A DNA stretch of 9,243 nt, taken from Victivallales bacterium. GTDB taxonomy: Bacteria; Verrucomicrobiota; Lentisphaeria; Victivallales; UBA1829. The notes beneath the pieces were generated by a model. The model saw only the letters and a program-made list of their open reading frames with translations. It made no database searches and was not told where the DNA came from. The stretch spans positions 1 through 9,243 of the forward strand of contig JAEEQO010000118.1 in NCBI GenBank assembly GCA_016285335.1, in the 5' to 3' direction. The position numbers and the translations under genes were made by a program. Positions 1-5,608 of this stretch are shown in pieces; within the stretch, counting starts at the first letter, position 1; each line of letters starts with the position of its first letter.

Positions 1-122
1 TAGGGCAGGATGTTGGCCAGGTCCAGATAATCCGGGTCGATGGCCAGGCTGCCCTCGTAATTGAGGTCGCATGCGGTCAGGCGCGCACGATGTATTTTGC
101 CTTTGAGAAGTTCCAGCGTCAT
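1..122 (-). CDS. panD: Aspartate 1-decarboxylase, N-terminal part (cut by window edge)
   Basis: PanD makes beta-alanine from L-aspartate for pantothenate and coenzyme A synthesis in the cytoplasm. It is a pyruvoyl enzyme that cleaves itself between a Gly and a Ser. Translating the minus strand from the ATG at 120-122 gives 40 complete residues before the window ends. They contain [10 protein letters not shown], then YEGS with Gly24-Ser25 as the predicted self-cleavage site, then LAIDPDYLD. Lys9, His11, Tyr22, Gly24 and Ser25 fall at the same positions as in the E. coli enzyme, which fixes both family and start. Full-length enzymes are about 115-130 aa, so roughly two thirds lies outside. The Shine-Dalgarno is weak: a GGAG about 13 nt upstream. 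A good promoter lies at 159-186. It is co-oriented with the chagasin-like gene, but a terminator separates them, so it is probably its own unit. Confidence 0.93.
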   Translation of the reverse strand, partial: MTLELLKGKIHRARLTACDLNYEGSLAIDPDYLDLANILP

Positions 123-158
123 GGTTTTCGGTCGGCTCCGTGAAATATGGGATATTTT

Positions 159-186
159 AATATACACCCATTTCCCGGAAAATCAA
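159..186 (-). promoter_or_regulatory. Sigma-70-like promoter for panD
   Basis: Read on the minus strand, TTGATT (181-186) and TATATT (159-164) are separated by 16 nt, in a locally AT-rich stretch. The predicted start of transcription is near 151, giving a leader of about 30 nt before the panD ATG at 122. No operator-like dyad was noticed. The call rests on hexamer match, spacing and position only. Confidence 0.55.
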
Positions 187-239
187 TGAAACATGCCGTT
201 TTCCGGTTCCGCAGACGGAATCCGGCAGGTTCGGATTGC

Positions 240-262
240 AAAAAGGGACGGCGCGAACCGTC
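240..262 (-). terminator. Intrinsic terminator after the chagasin-like gene
   Basis: On the minus strand GACGG and CCGTC form a five-pair stem, with a further T.G pair closing a TCGC tetraloop. It is followed by CC and a run of five T (240-244). It starts 33 nt past the stop codon of the triple chagasin gene. It separates that gene from panD. Confidence 0.65.
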
Positions 263-294
263 TCCGGAGCATTTTCTATTATCAGGAATCAGGA

Positions 295-1506
295 TTAAGG
301 CAGGACCTCGACCGTGACCGTGTACTTCGTATTGAACTCGGAATCGGGCTCCCAGGGCTGCATGTAGGTGAGGTCGATCTTCGCCTTGCCGGATTTCAGC
401 GCGCGGTAAACGATGGTGGTCCTGCCGCCGACGCCGACCATGCCTCCGGGGTTTGCGTTCTGCTTGTAGTCGTTCTTTTCGAGCTTGAGGATGCTCTTGT
501 CGACGTCCTCGACCCTGGTCCAGCTGAAACCGGTGGTGGGATTGGATTCGAGGGTGAGCGTGACCGTGCCGCCGACGGCGACCTGCACGGTCTTGCCGTT
601 GTCGCCGGCATTGAGCCGGACGTCCTTCGATGCGGCGGTCGCGGCGGTTTTCGCCTCGGCGGCGGGCGCGGCGCCTTCGACCACAACGGAGAGCTTGAAC
701 GCCTGCGCGGGTTCCTTGTCCTTTTCCCACGGACGGGCGTAGCCGAGCACGATCTCGGTCCTGCCCGCGGCAAGCGCCTTGAAGGTCCAGACGTCATTGC
801 CGCCGACGCCGACCATGCCCGCCGGGTGTTCGTCGACCTTGTATTCGTTCCCCTCGGACTTCAGGACCTTTTCGTCGAGCTTGCCGGCCAGCGCCCAGGA
901 ATACCCCGTAGTGCGGTTGGATTTGAGCTTGATCTGCACGGTGTCGCCGGGGCGGACCGTGACGGTTTTTCCGCTGTCGTCCCTGGTCATTTCGACGGTC
1001 TTCGGCGCAGGCGCGGCGCCAGCCTTCGCGGACTTGTCATCAGTCTGGGCGGCCTTGGCATCCGCGGCTTCCGCGACGATCTTCACGTTGAACATCTGGG
1101 CGGGCGGCGTGTCCTTTTCCCACGGGCGGGAATAGCCGAGCACGATCTCGGTCCTGCCGGGGTTTTTCACGAGATAGCGGAAAAATGCTTTGCCGCCGAC
1201 GCCGACCATGCCGATCGGATAATCCCTCGTTTTGTATTCCTGGCCCTGGAATTCGAGCACGGAATCCGAACGGCCGGGCATTTCAGACCAGGTGTAGCCG
1301 GTCGTGGCATTGCCTTCGATCTCGATCACGACGAACTCGCCGACCTTCGCCTTGACCTCCTTGTTGGCGTCGCCGTCGGTCACGCGGATCTCGACGGGCT
1401 CATCCGGGTTCGGCAGGTTCGGCCCGAGGTCTTTGGAATCGGCGGCTGCGAGGCCGAGCGCCGCGATCATTGTGACGGCGGTCAGGAATATGGAACGTTT
1501 CTTCAT
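295..1506 (-). CDS. Secreted protein with three tandem chagasin-like (I42) protease-inhibitor domains
   Basis: This 403-aa protein starts with a signal peptide (MKKRSIFLTA, then a hydrophobic stretch; cleavage probably after Ala20-Ala22), so it should be in the periplasm, at the surface or secreted. Three similar domains follow at about 38-146, 170-278 and 295-402, joined by Ala/Lys/Pro-rich linkers. Each carries the three loops by which chagasin-family inhibitors block papain-like cysteine peptidases: N-x-TTG-(Y/F)-x-W (Asn66, Asn197, Asn322), GMVGVGG (99-105, 230-236, 355-361), and RPW, RPW and QPW (127, 258, 383). Most family members are single domains of about 110 aa, so three intact copies are unusual. 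AAAGGG at 1515-1520 is 8 nt before the ATG. No peptidase partner is next to it. Family assignment is strong; the target is unknown, and endogenous or host/competitor peptidases are both possible. Confidence 0.9.
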   Translation of the reverse strand: MKKRSIFLTAVTMIAALGLAAADSKDLGPNLPNPDEPVEIRVTDGDANKEVKAKVGEFVVIEIEGNATTGYTWSEMPGRSDSVLEFQGQEYKTRDYPIGMVGVGGKAFFRYLVKNPGRTEIVLGYSRPWEKDTPPAQMFNVKIVAEAADAKAAQTDDKSAKAGAAPAPKTVEMTRDDSGKTVTVRPGDTVQIKLKSNRTTGYSWALAGKLDEKVLKSEGNEYKVDEHPAGMVGVGGNDVWTFKALAAGRTEIVLGYARPWEKDKEPAQAFKLSVVVEGAAPAAEAKTAATAASKDVRLNAGDNGKTVQVAVGGTVTLTLESNPTTGFSWTRVEDVDKSILKLEKNDYKQNANPGGMVGVGGRTTIVYRALKSGKAKIDLTYMQPWEPDSEFNTKYTVTVEVLP

Positions 1507-1580
1507 GGGCGGAACCCTTTCGTATTGTAAAGTCGTTTGGAAAACTGTTTTTCAAAGATTAGACGCGATGTCCTCCTGAT

Positions 1581-1608
1581 ATTTTAGCGCGGAATCCTGA
1601 AAAAACAA
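1581..1608 (-). promoter_or_regulatory. Sigma-70-like promoter for the chagasin-like gene
   Basis: On the minus strand TTGTTT (1603-1608) and TAAAAT (1581-1586) are 16 nt apart. Predicted initiation near 1573 leaves a leader of about 65 nt before the ATG at 1506. It diverges from the plus-strand promoter at 1695-1722, with an AT-rich inverted repeat between them. Assignment is by hexamers and position only. Confidence 0.45.
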
Positions 1609-1616
1609 GTCGCGAA

Positions 1617-1652
1617 ATGAAAAAAAGACCGGAATGACCCTATTTTTTTCAT
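1617..1652. repeat. AT-rich inverted repeat between divergent promoters
   Basis: ATGAAAAAAA (1617-1626) and TTTTTTTCAT (1643-1652) are exact reverse complements around a 16-nt spacer. The A and T runs continue at 1664-1678. The repeat lies between the minus-strand -35 at 1603-1608 and the plus-strand -35 at 1695-1700. It could be curved DNA, an UP element or a regulator site, or simply follow from A/T tracts. Confidence 0.5.
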
Positions 1653-1694
1653 GATCGGAGCGCATTTTTCAAAAAAAAGTTAGCCTTGGCTTAC

Positions 1695-1722
1695 TTGACA
1701 TTCCGAAAAGATGTGCTATAGT
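1695..1722 (+). promoter_or_regulatory. Strong sigma-70-like promoter firing into the 777-bp intergenic region
   Basis: TTGACA (1695-1700, full consensus) is followed after 16 nt by TATAGT (1717-1722). A/T tracts lie upstream as possible UP elements, and an imperfect dyad, GTTAGCC-TT-GGCTTAC (1679-1694), abuts the -35. Predicted start is near 1729. No clear gene begins for the next 550 bases, so the product is either a non-coding RNA or a very long leader for the secretin-like operon. Confidence 0.65.
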
Positions 1723-1938
1723 AAATAGCGCAACCGATGGCCGTATTCCATATTTCCGTATGAAAACCGGGAATGCGGCTGTAGGCTGAAATGAAGTTAG
1801 GTAAAACTAATTCATTCCCCGACATGAGCGGTACGGCATGAAGCCGTGCGGGGAATTCCGGAACGCACCGGAAAACAGAACGGACATGCGCGGCAGGGAG
1901 CTGCGCGGGAGAACACATCGTGAACGGAAAAAGAGGGA

Positions 1939-1955
1939 TGCGGCGGACCGCCGCA
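1939..1955. repeat. GC-rich palindrome upstream of the sigma-54 promoter
   Basis: TGCGGCGG and CCGCCGCA are exact reverse complements around a single A. The centre is about 200 bp upstream of the predicted sigma-54 start, within the usual range of enhancer sites for sigma-54 activators. It could equally be an RNA hairpin with a three-base loop. Confidence 0.4.
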
Positions 1956-2005
1956 GGGAAAAGGGCGCGGGAGTCCCATGTCTTTGCTCATGACACCGCC
2001 CGTCG

Positions 2006-2029
2006 GGATTTTCACGATATGGAAAATCC
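2006..2029. promoter_or_regulatory. Candidate enhancer dyad for a sigma-54 activator
   Basis: GGATTTTC and GAAAATCC form a perfect 8-bp inverted repeat with an 8-nt spacer. Its centre is about 130 bp upstream of the predicted sigma-54 start at 2148. Upstream activator sequences of bacterial enhancer-binding proteins are typically dyads 80-200 bp upstream. The regulator is not encoded in this window, so the role is inferred from spacing and symmetry. Confidence 0.4.
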
Positions 2030-2111
2030 ATGCCGTTCTTTTCCGCCGCATGGAAAGACCTTATCCTCCGTTCTTCGCTCCGAACCTGCCGTCCGCCTCA
2101 AATATTTGCCG

Positions 2112-2159
2112 GAAACGCCGCTGGCACGGGACTTGCTTGCCGCAGTGCGACGGCGTTTC
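2112..2159. repeat. 9-bp inverted repeat enclosing the sigma-54 promoter
   Basis: GAAACGCCG (2112-2120) and CGGCGTTTC (2151-2159) are exact reverse complements. The inner bases GCAC (2124-2127) and GTGC (2145-2148) can also pair. The arms bracket the -24/-12 elements and the predicted start. As DNA this could be an operator or a cruciform. As RNA made from the upstream promoter it would be a stem-loop that lacks a U-run and so is not a standard terminator. Confidence 0.5.
2122..2137 (+). promoter_or_regulatory. Sigma-54 (RpoN) -24/-12 promoter for the secretin-like operon
   Basis: The sequence TGGCACG-GGAC-TTGCT matches the sigma-54 consensus TGGCACG-N4-TTGC(A/T) at every fixed base. GG at 2123-2124 and GC at 2135-2136 have the required 12-nt offset. 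The predicted start is near 2148, giving a leader of about 136 nt to the ATG at 2284. Sigma-54 promoters need an ATP-hydrolysing activator bound upstream, and candidate dyads lie at 2006-2029 and 1939-1955. I see no other such site in the window. Confidence 0.8.
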
Positions 2160-2283
2160 TCCGCACGGAAGATATTCTTCTCCGTCCGCGCGGCGGAAAA
2201 CGTGAACATTTCGAACAACGAACCACATAACACAACCATCAACCCGTAACAATCCCCAACCAAACCCAAGGAGATCCCCCCAA

Positions 2284-3693
2284 ATGAATCCCAAGGTGAA
2301 AACCGGCCTGATCGCGCTGTTCGCGGCTGGCCTCCTGCTCCCCGCGTTCGCTCAGAACCCCGAGGAAGAAACCACTGCGGAAGTGGAAGCCGGCGAAAAA
2401 GTGCAGACCATCACGTTCGTGCAGGACGATGCGCAGAAGCTCATGGTCAGCAAGTCGTACGTGCTGGAACACACGAAGGCCGTCGACCTCGCTCCGTTCG
2501 TGAAGAGCGCGGCGATCCGCTTCGACGAGAATTCCAGCGTGTCCTGCATGGAGGACGCCGCCAACAAGCGTCAGATCCTGATCGTGACGACCACGGTCCC
2601 CATGATGCCCTACATCGACGAGATGGTCGAGGCGCTCGACCGTCCCGGCAAGATGAACGACTACGACACGATCATTTCCGGCACCGGCATCGCCTACGGC
2701 ACCTACAAGCCGCAGTTCCGTTCCGCCGAAAGCATGGTCGAAGTGATCGAGGGAACCGGTATTTCCAGCGGTCCGCTTGACTCCACCGTGAGACTGGACC
2801 CGAAGACCGGCATGTTCTACTTCAAGGACACCCCGGCGCGCGTGGCGGACATCAAGGCGAAGCTCGAATGGCTCGACAAGGAGATCCCGCAGACGAACAT
2901 CGAGCTGAAGATCTATGAAGTGCGCGACAGCGACCTGATCGACGTCGGCGTGGACTATCTGGCGTGGAAGAACGGCCCCGGCCTCAACCTCTTCAACGCC
3001 GCTTACGACGTGTTGAGCATGAAGGCCGCCGAAACGATCATCACCGGCCTCACGCAGACCGGCGCCGACCTCTTCGGCACGTTCACTTACGGCTTCGGCG
3101 GCTTCTACACCGCCCCCGCGTTCGACTTCAGCTTCATCCGTCTGCTTCAGCAGAACGGCCACGCTTCGATCAACAGCACCGCTGGCGTCACGGTCTCCAA
3201 CAATCCGGACGCCGAGTTCAGAGCGAGCTTCTCGCCCGAATACCAGAACATCCTGAAGGACGAAGACCACCGCTCCAGCGTTGACATCGGCGGCGACGCC
3301 TCGCTCGAATTCAACATCTCCGAAGCTACCATCGCCGGCACGACCGAAAACGGCGGCGTGACGTTCAACTACGAGCTCGCCGGATCGAACGTGGTCGAGC
3401 GCAACAACATGGGCGCGGAAATCTCCGAGGGCACGTCCGTCGTCGGTTCCATCGCGCTCCCGTTCGGCCAGGAAAAGCTCCTCGCCTGCTGGAAACGCAA
3501 CACGACCGTCGAACAGACCATCGGCGTCCCGTTCCTCTGCGAACTGCCGGTCCTGAAGTACATCTTCGGCACGACCACCTCGAACGCCGAGACGATCCAC
3601 TATTTCGTGACCGCGCGCGCCGTGCCGGTCAAGATCAATGAATCCGTCGAGCCCGGCGTAATGGCCGAATTCGATGAACTCGCGAAGAAATGA
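2284..3693 (+). CDS. Secretin-like protein, divergent copy (first of tandem pair)
   Basis: This 469-aa protein has a signal peptide (cleavage probably AFA|Q at 23/24) and should pass to the periplasm or outer membrane. Two N-domain-like modules are visible at about 55-122 and 138-200, ending in ALDRPG and EWLDKE, as in the modules before a secretin core. A conserved block at 204-236 (IELKIYEV, then VGVDYLAWKNG) leads into a divergent core. LLQQNGHASINSTAGVTVSNN (288-308) and GVPFLCELPVLKYIFG (414-429) match the shape of the core motifs. However, the LVIGG signature of the neighbour is replaced by KLLACW. AAGGAG (2268-2273) sits 10 nt before the ATG. It is the first gene after the sigma-54 promoter and is paralogous to the next gene. 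No other secretion or pilus genes are in the window. It may form a mixed ring with its neighbour or act as a non-pore partner. Confidence 0.75.
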   Translation: MNPKVKTGLIALFAAGLLLPAFAQNPEEETTAEVEAGEKVQTITFVQDDAQKLMVSKSYVLEHTKAVDLAPFVKSAAIRFDENSSVSCMEDAANKRQILIVTTTVPMMPYIDEMVEALDRPGKMNDYDTIISGTGIAYGTYKPQFRSAESMVEVIEGTGISSGPLDSTVRLDPKTGMFYFKDTPARVADIKAKLEWLDKEIPQTNIELKIYEVRDSDLIDVGVDYLAWKNGPGLNLFNAAYDVLSMKAAETIITGLTQTGADLFGTFTYGFGGFYTAPAFDFSFIRLLQQNGHASINSTAGVTVSNNPDAEFRASFSPEYQNILKDEDHRSSVDIGGDASLEFNISEATIAGTTENGGVTFNYELAGSNVVERNNMGAEISEGTSVVGSIALPFGQEKLLACWKRNTTVEQTIGVPFLCELPVLKYIFGTTTSNAETIHYFVTARAVPVKINESVEPGVMAEFDELAKK

Positions 3694-3722
3694 CAACCAG
3701 CCGATAAGGATATTCTGATACC

Positions 3723-5525
3723 ATGAAAACGATTACCAAGCTCACGGCGGCGGCTGTCTGCGCCGTTTCCGCCATCAACTTCATGCAGGCCGCCGATCCC
3801 ACCGCGGATTACGCCGATACCCGTGTCCAGGCGAAACTGAACGTGACGGTCAAGGAAGACACCGACGTGGTCCACTTCATCCGCGACAACGCCGACCCGG
3901 ACGTGGTCACGAAGACCTACGTGCTGAAGCACGCCGACCCCTATGAACTCCGCAGCTACCTGCGCGAAATGGTCCAGTCCCGCAGGATCGACGAAAGCAA
4001 CACCGGCATCCAGGCGATCAAGTACAACGACGGCACCGGCATCATCATGGTCTCCGCCGAAGACTACCGCTTCGAGGATACCGAAAACGGACAGGGCATC
4101 GACAGCATCATCGAGCTGCTCGACAAGCCCGGCGTCATCTCCGCCACCGGCGGCGCCGTCTACGTCTACCAGCCGAAGTACCGCTCCGCGGAAGAACTCC
4201 GCGACATGATCGAGGCTGCGGGCGCCGACGTGGCCGACGACGAGACCGAGAACATCGGCGGCACCGACCTCATCCGCTGCGACGACACCCTGAACCTGCT
4301 CGTCTTCGACACGACCCAGTTCTCCCGCAAGAACATCGAGACCGTGCTGAAGGAATACGACCGTCCGTATCCTGAAGTCCGCGCGAAGATCACCGTCTAC
4401 GAGCTCTACGCCGAAAACGACCTCAAGCTCGGCATCGACTTCCAGGCGTGGAAGAACAACGACGGCATCGACCTCTTCAGCACCGGCGGCCGCTTCATGA
4501 AGAACTTCGCCTCCGACGGTTCCAACCTGGTCCGCAGGGCCGGCTGGTCCGACACGCAGTACTTCAACTTCAATCCGAAGTGGAACACCAAGTACATCGA
4601 CTTCCTGACCAGCAAGGGTAAGGCGAAAGTCCTGCACACCTGCGAGCTCGCGGTCCGCAGCGACACGACCGCCGAGATCGAGCGCACCAGCCAGGTCTTC
4701 CTCGCGAATCAGGAGGAGATCGAGACGCCCGAGTACATCGAGGAATACATCCACCTCGAAAACGTGGTCCCGGGCGAGGATTTCAACCTTGTCGCTTTCA
4801 ATAAGCACAACAAGCCCATCACGATTTCCGCTTCCGGCGCCGTCACGCTCGACATCGTGCATCTCTCCAGCGCGACCGCCACGAACGCGGAACGCTACTC
4901 CATGCGCCTGAAAGGCGGCTCGTTCCTCGTCGGCGGGGACTCCTACGGCCGCAAGGTCGGCGCGCGCTTCTGCGAAGTCACCGATGAAAACGGCGACGAG
5001 ATCGAGTTCGAGAGCAACAACGTCCCGGCGTACAAGGGCAACATCGTGACGACCAACGGGTCCGACGAGTTCGGATTCCGCATGAGCCTGACCCCGTCCG
5101 TCTCCGAGAAGGCCACCATGCTCAGCGTGAACGTTTCCAACAGCTCGCTCATCGGCTACACCTCCGACGGCAGTCCGCGCATCCAGCAGGGCGCCGAGGT
5201 CGCGTCCGACTTCATGATCTCCAACGACGGCACCAAGCTCGTCATCGGCGGCATCGAGAAACGCGACGTGGTCAGCGTGTCCGGCGGCCTGCCCATCCTG
5301 AAGGACCTCCCGATCATCGGCTGGGTCTTCTCCACCGAGAGCGAATCCACCAAGCGTTCGCAGCTCCTCGTGGTCGCCGAGGTCATCCCCGTCCGTCCGG
5401 AAGAGGCCATGACCGAGGCCGAGGCCGAAGAGACGAAGGAAATCGAGTCCAGTCTCGAAGACGCGGGCGGATGGAATACCGTTGGCTATCGTCAGTTCCT
5501 GCTTGATTCCGACTGCCTGAAATAA
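3723..5525 (+). CDS. Secretin-like outer-membrane protein with intact core motif (second of tandem pair)
   Basis: Secretins form gated rings in the outer membrane for type II/III secretion, type IV pili or filamentous phage. This 600-aa protein starts with a signal peptide (cleavage near MQA|A, 23/24). N-domain-like modules lie at about 62-138 (ending LLDKPG) and 145-215 (ending EYDRP). A conserved block, ITVYELY to FQAWKNNDGIDLF (223-252), is shared with the upstream gene. The C-terminal core holds TKLVIGG (504-510) and GGLPILKDLPIIGWVF (521-536), then QLLVVAEVIPV, the typical secretin ending. A beta-rich insertion at about 320-440 has no counterpart in the first copy, and an acidic tail follows residue 560. 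AAGGA (3706-3710) precedes the ATG by 12 nt; 29 nt separate it from the previous stop. No N0 domain or pilotin was recognised. Family assignment is firm; the cargo is unknown. Confidence 0.85.
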   Translation: MKTITKLTAAAVCAVSAINFMQAADPTADYADTRVQAKLNVTVKEDTDVVHFIRDNADPDVVTKTYVLKHADPYELRSYLREMVQSRRIDESNTGIQAIKYNDGTGIIMVSAEDYRFEDTENGQGIDSIIELLDKPGVISATGGAVYVYQPKYRSAEELRDMIEAAGADVADDETENIGGTDLIRCDDTLNLLVFDTTQFSRKNIETVLKEYDRPYPEVRAKITVYELYAENDLKLGIDFQAWKNNDGIDLFSTGGRFMKNFASDGSNLVRRAGWSDTQYFNFNPKWNTKYIDFLTSKGKAKVLHTCELAVRSDTTAEIERTSQVFLANQEEIETPEYIEEYIHLENVVPGEDFNLVAFNKHNKPITISASGAVTLDIVHLSSATATNAERYSMRLKGGSFLVGGDSYGRKVGARFCEVTDENGDEIEFESNNVPAYKGNIVTTNGSDEFGFRMSLTPSVSEKATMLSVNVSNSSLIGYTSDGSPRIQQGAEVASDFMISNDGTKLVIGGIEKRDVVSVSGGLPILKDLPIIGWVFSTESESTKRSQLLVVAEVIPVRPEEAMTEAEAEETKEIESSLEDAGGWNTVGYRQFLLDSDCLK

Positions 5526-5555
5526 CCGGTCCTTTCTTCAAAAAAACAGGGTACT

Positions 5556-5586
5556 CCCGGGGATGGTCTCCGTGCCATCTCCGGGG
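5556..5586 (+). other. Strong stem-loop between the secretin-like operon and feoA
   Basis: Bases 5556-5566 pair with 5575-5585 over eleven positions with one G.U and an 8-nt loop. On the plus strand it is followed by AATTAAATAAA instead of a U-run, so it is not a normal intrinsic terminator. An A7 run lies upstream at 5540-5546. It could stabilise the 3' end of the secretin-like mRNA, mark a processing site, or attenuate read-through into feoAB. No Fur-box-like sequence or clear promoter was found in this 83-bp gap. Confidence 0.45.
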
Positions 5587-5608
5587 AATTAAATAAAGGG
5601 GTTTTACA

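Larger units (their letters stand above)
1729..2029 (+). ncRNA. Candidate structured RNA or long structured leader
   Basis: Downstream of the strong promoter at 1695-1722, successive stem-loops can be drawn by eye. They are: 1740-1749 with 1770-1779 (10 pairs, one G.U); 1790-1800 with 1807-1816 (10 pairs, one bulged G); 1817-1821 with 1849-1853, enclosing 1833-1837 with 1843-1847; 1856-1861 with 1868-1873; 1888-1894 with 1900-1906; 1939-1945 with 1949-1955; and 2006-2013 with 2022-2029. I recognise no tmRNA, RNase P, SRP or riboswitch core. The 3' end is undefined and no U-tract terminator is seen. It may be a discrete RNA, a leader, or DNA dyads bound by regulators. Confidence 0.3.

Noticed and set aside
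193..1530. Long open frame on the plus strand opposite the chagasin-like gene
   Set aside because: A shadow of a GC-rich gene: its residues are rich in Gly, Arg, Asp and His with no domain, while the minus frame has a signal peptide and three clear inhibitor domains.
1729..2029. tmRNA, RNase P RNA, SRP RNA or a known riboswitch
   Set aside because: None of the conserved cores of these classes could be found; only unassigned hairpins are seen.
1812..2051. Short minus-strand open frames in the intergenic region
   Set aside because: No Shine-Dalgarno, no domain, and codon use unlike the neighbours.
1920..2249. Possible 109-aa basic protein starting at a GTG with GGGAG 8 nt upstream
   Set aside because: It uses AGA, AGG, CGA, ATA and TTA codons avoided by neighbours, overlaps the sigma-54 promoter and several dyads, and shows no recognisable domain. 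Kept as an unlikely alternative.
2239..4862. Long minus-strand open frames opposite the secretin-like genes
   Set aside because: Composition typical of antisense frames (Val, Asp, Arg, His, Gly), no domains or start signals; the plus frames show real motifs.
5540..5586. Minus-strand intrinsic terminator using the T7 run at 5540-5546
   Set aside because: The T run is about 9 nt from the stem, and no minus-strand gene ends nearby.
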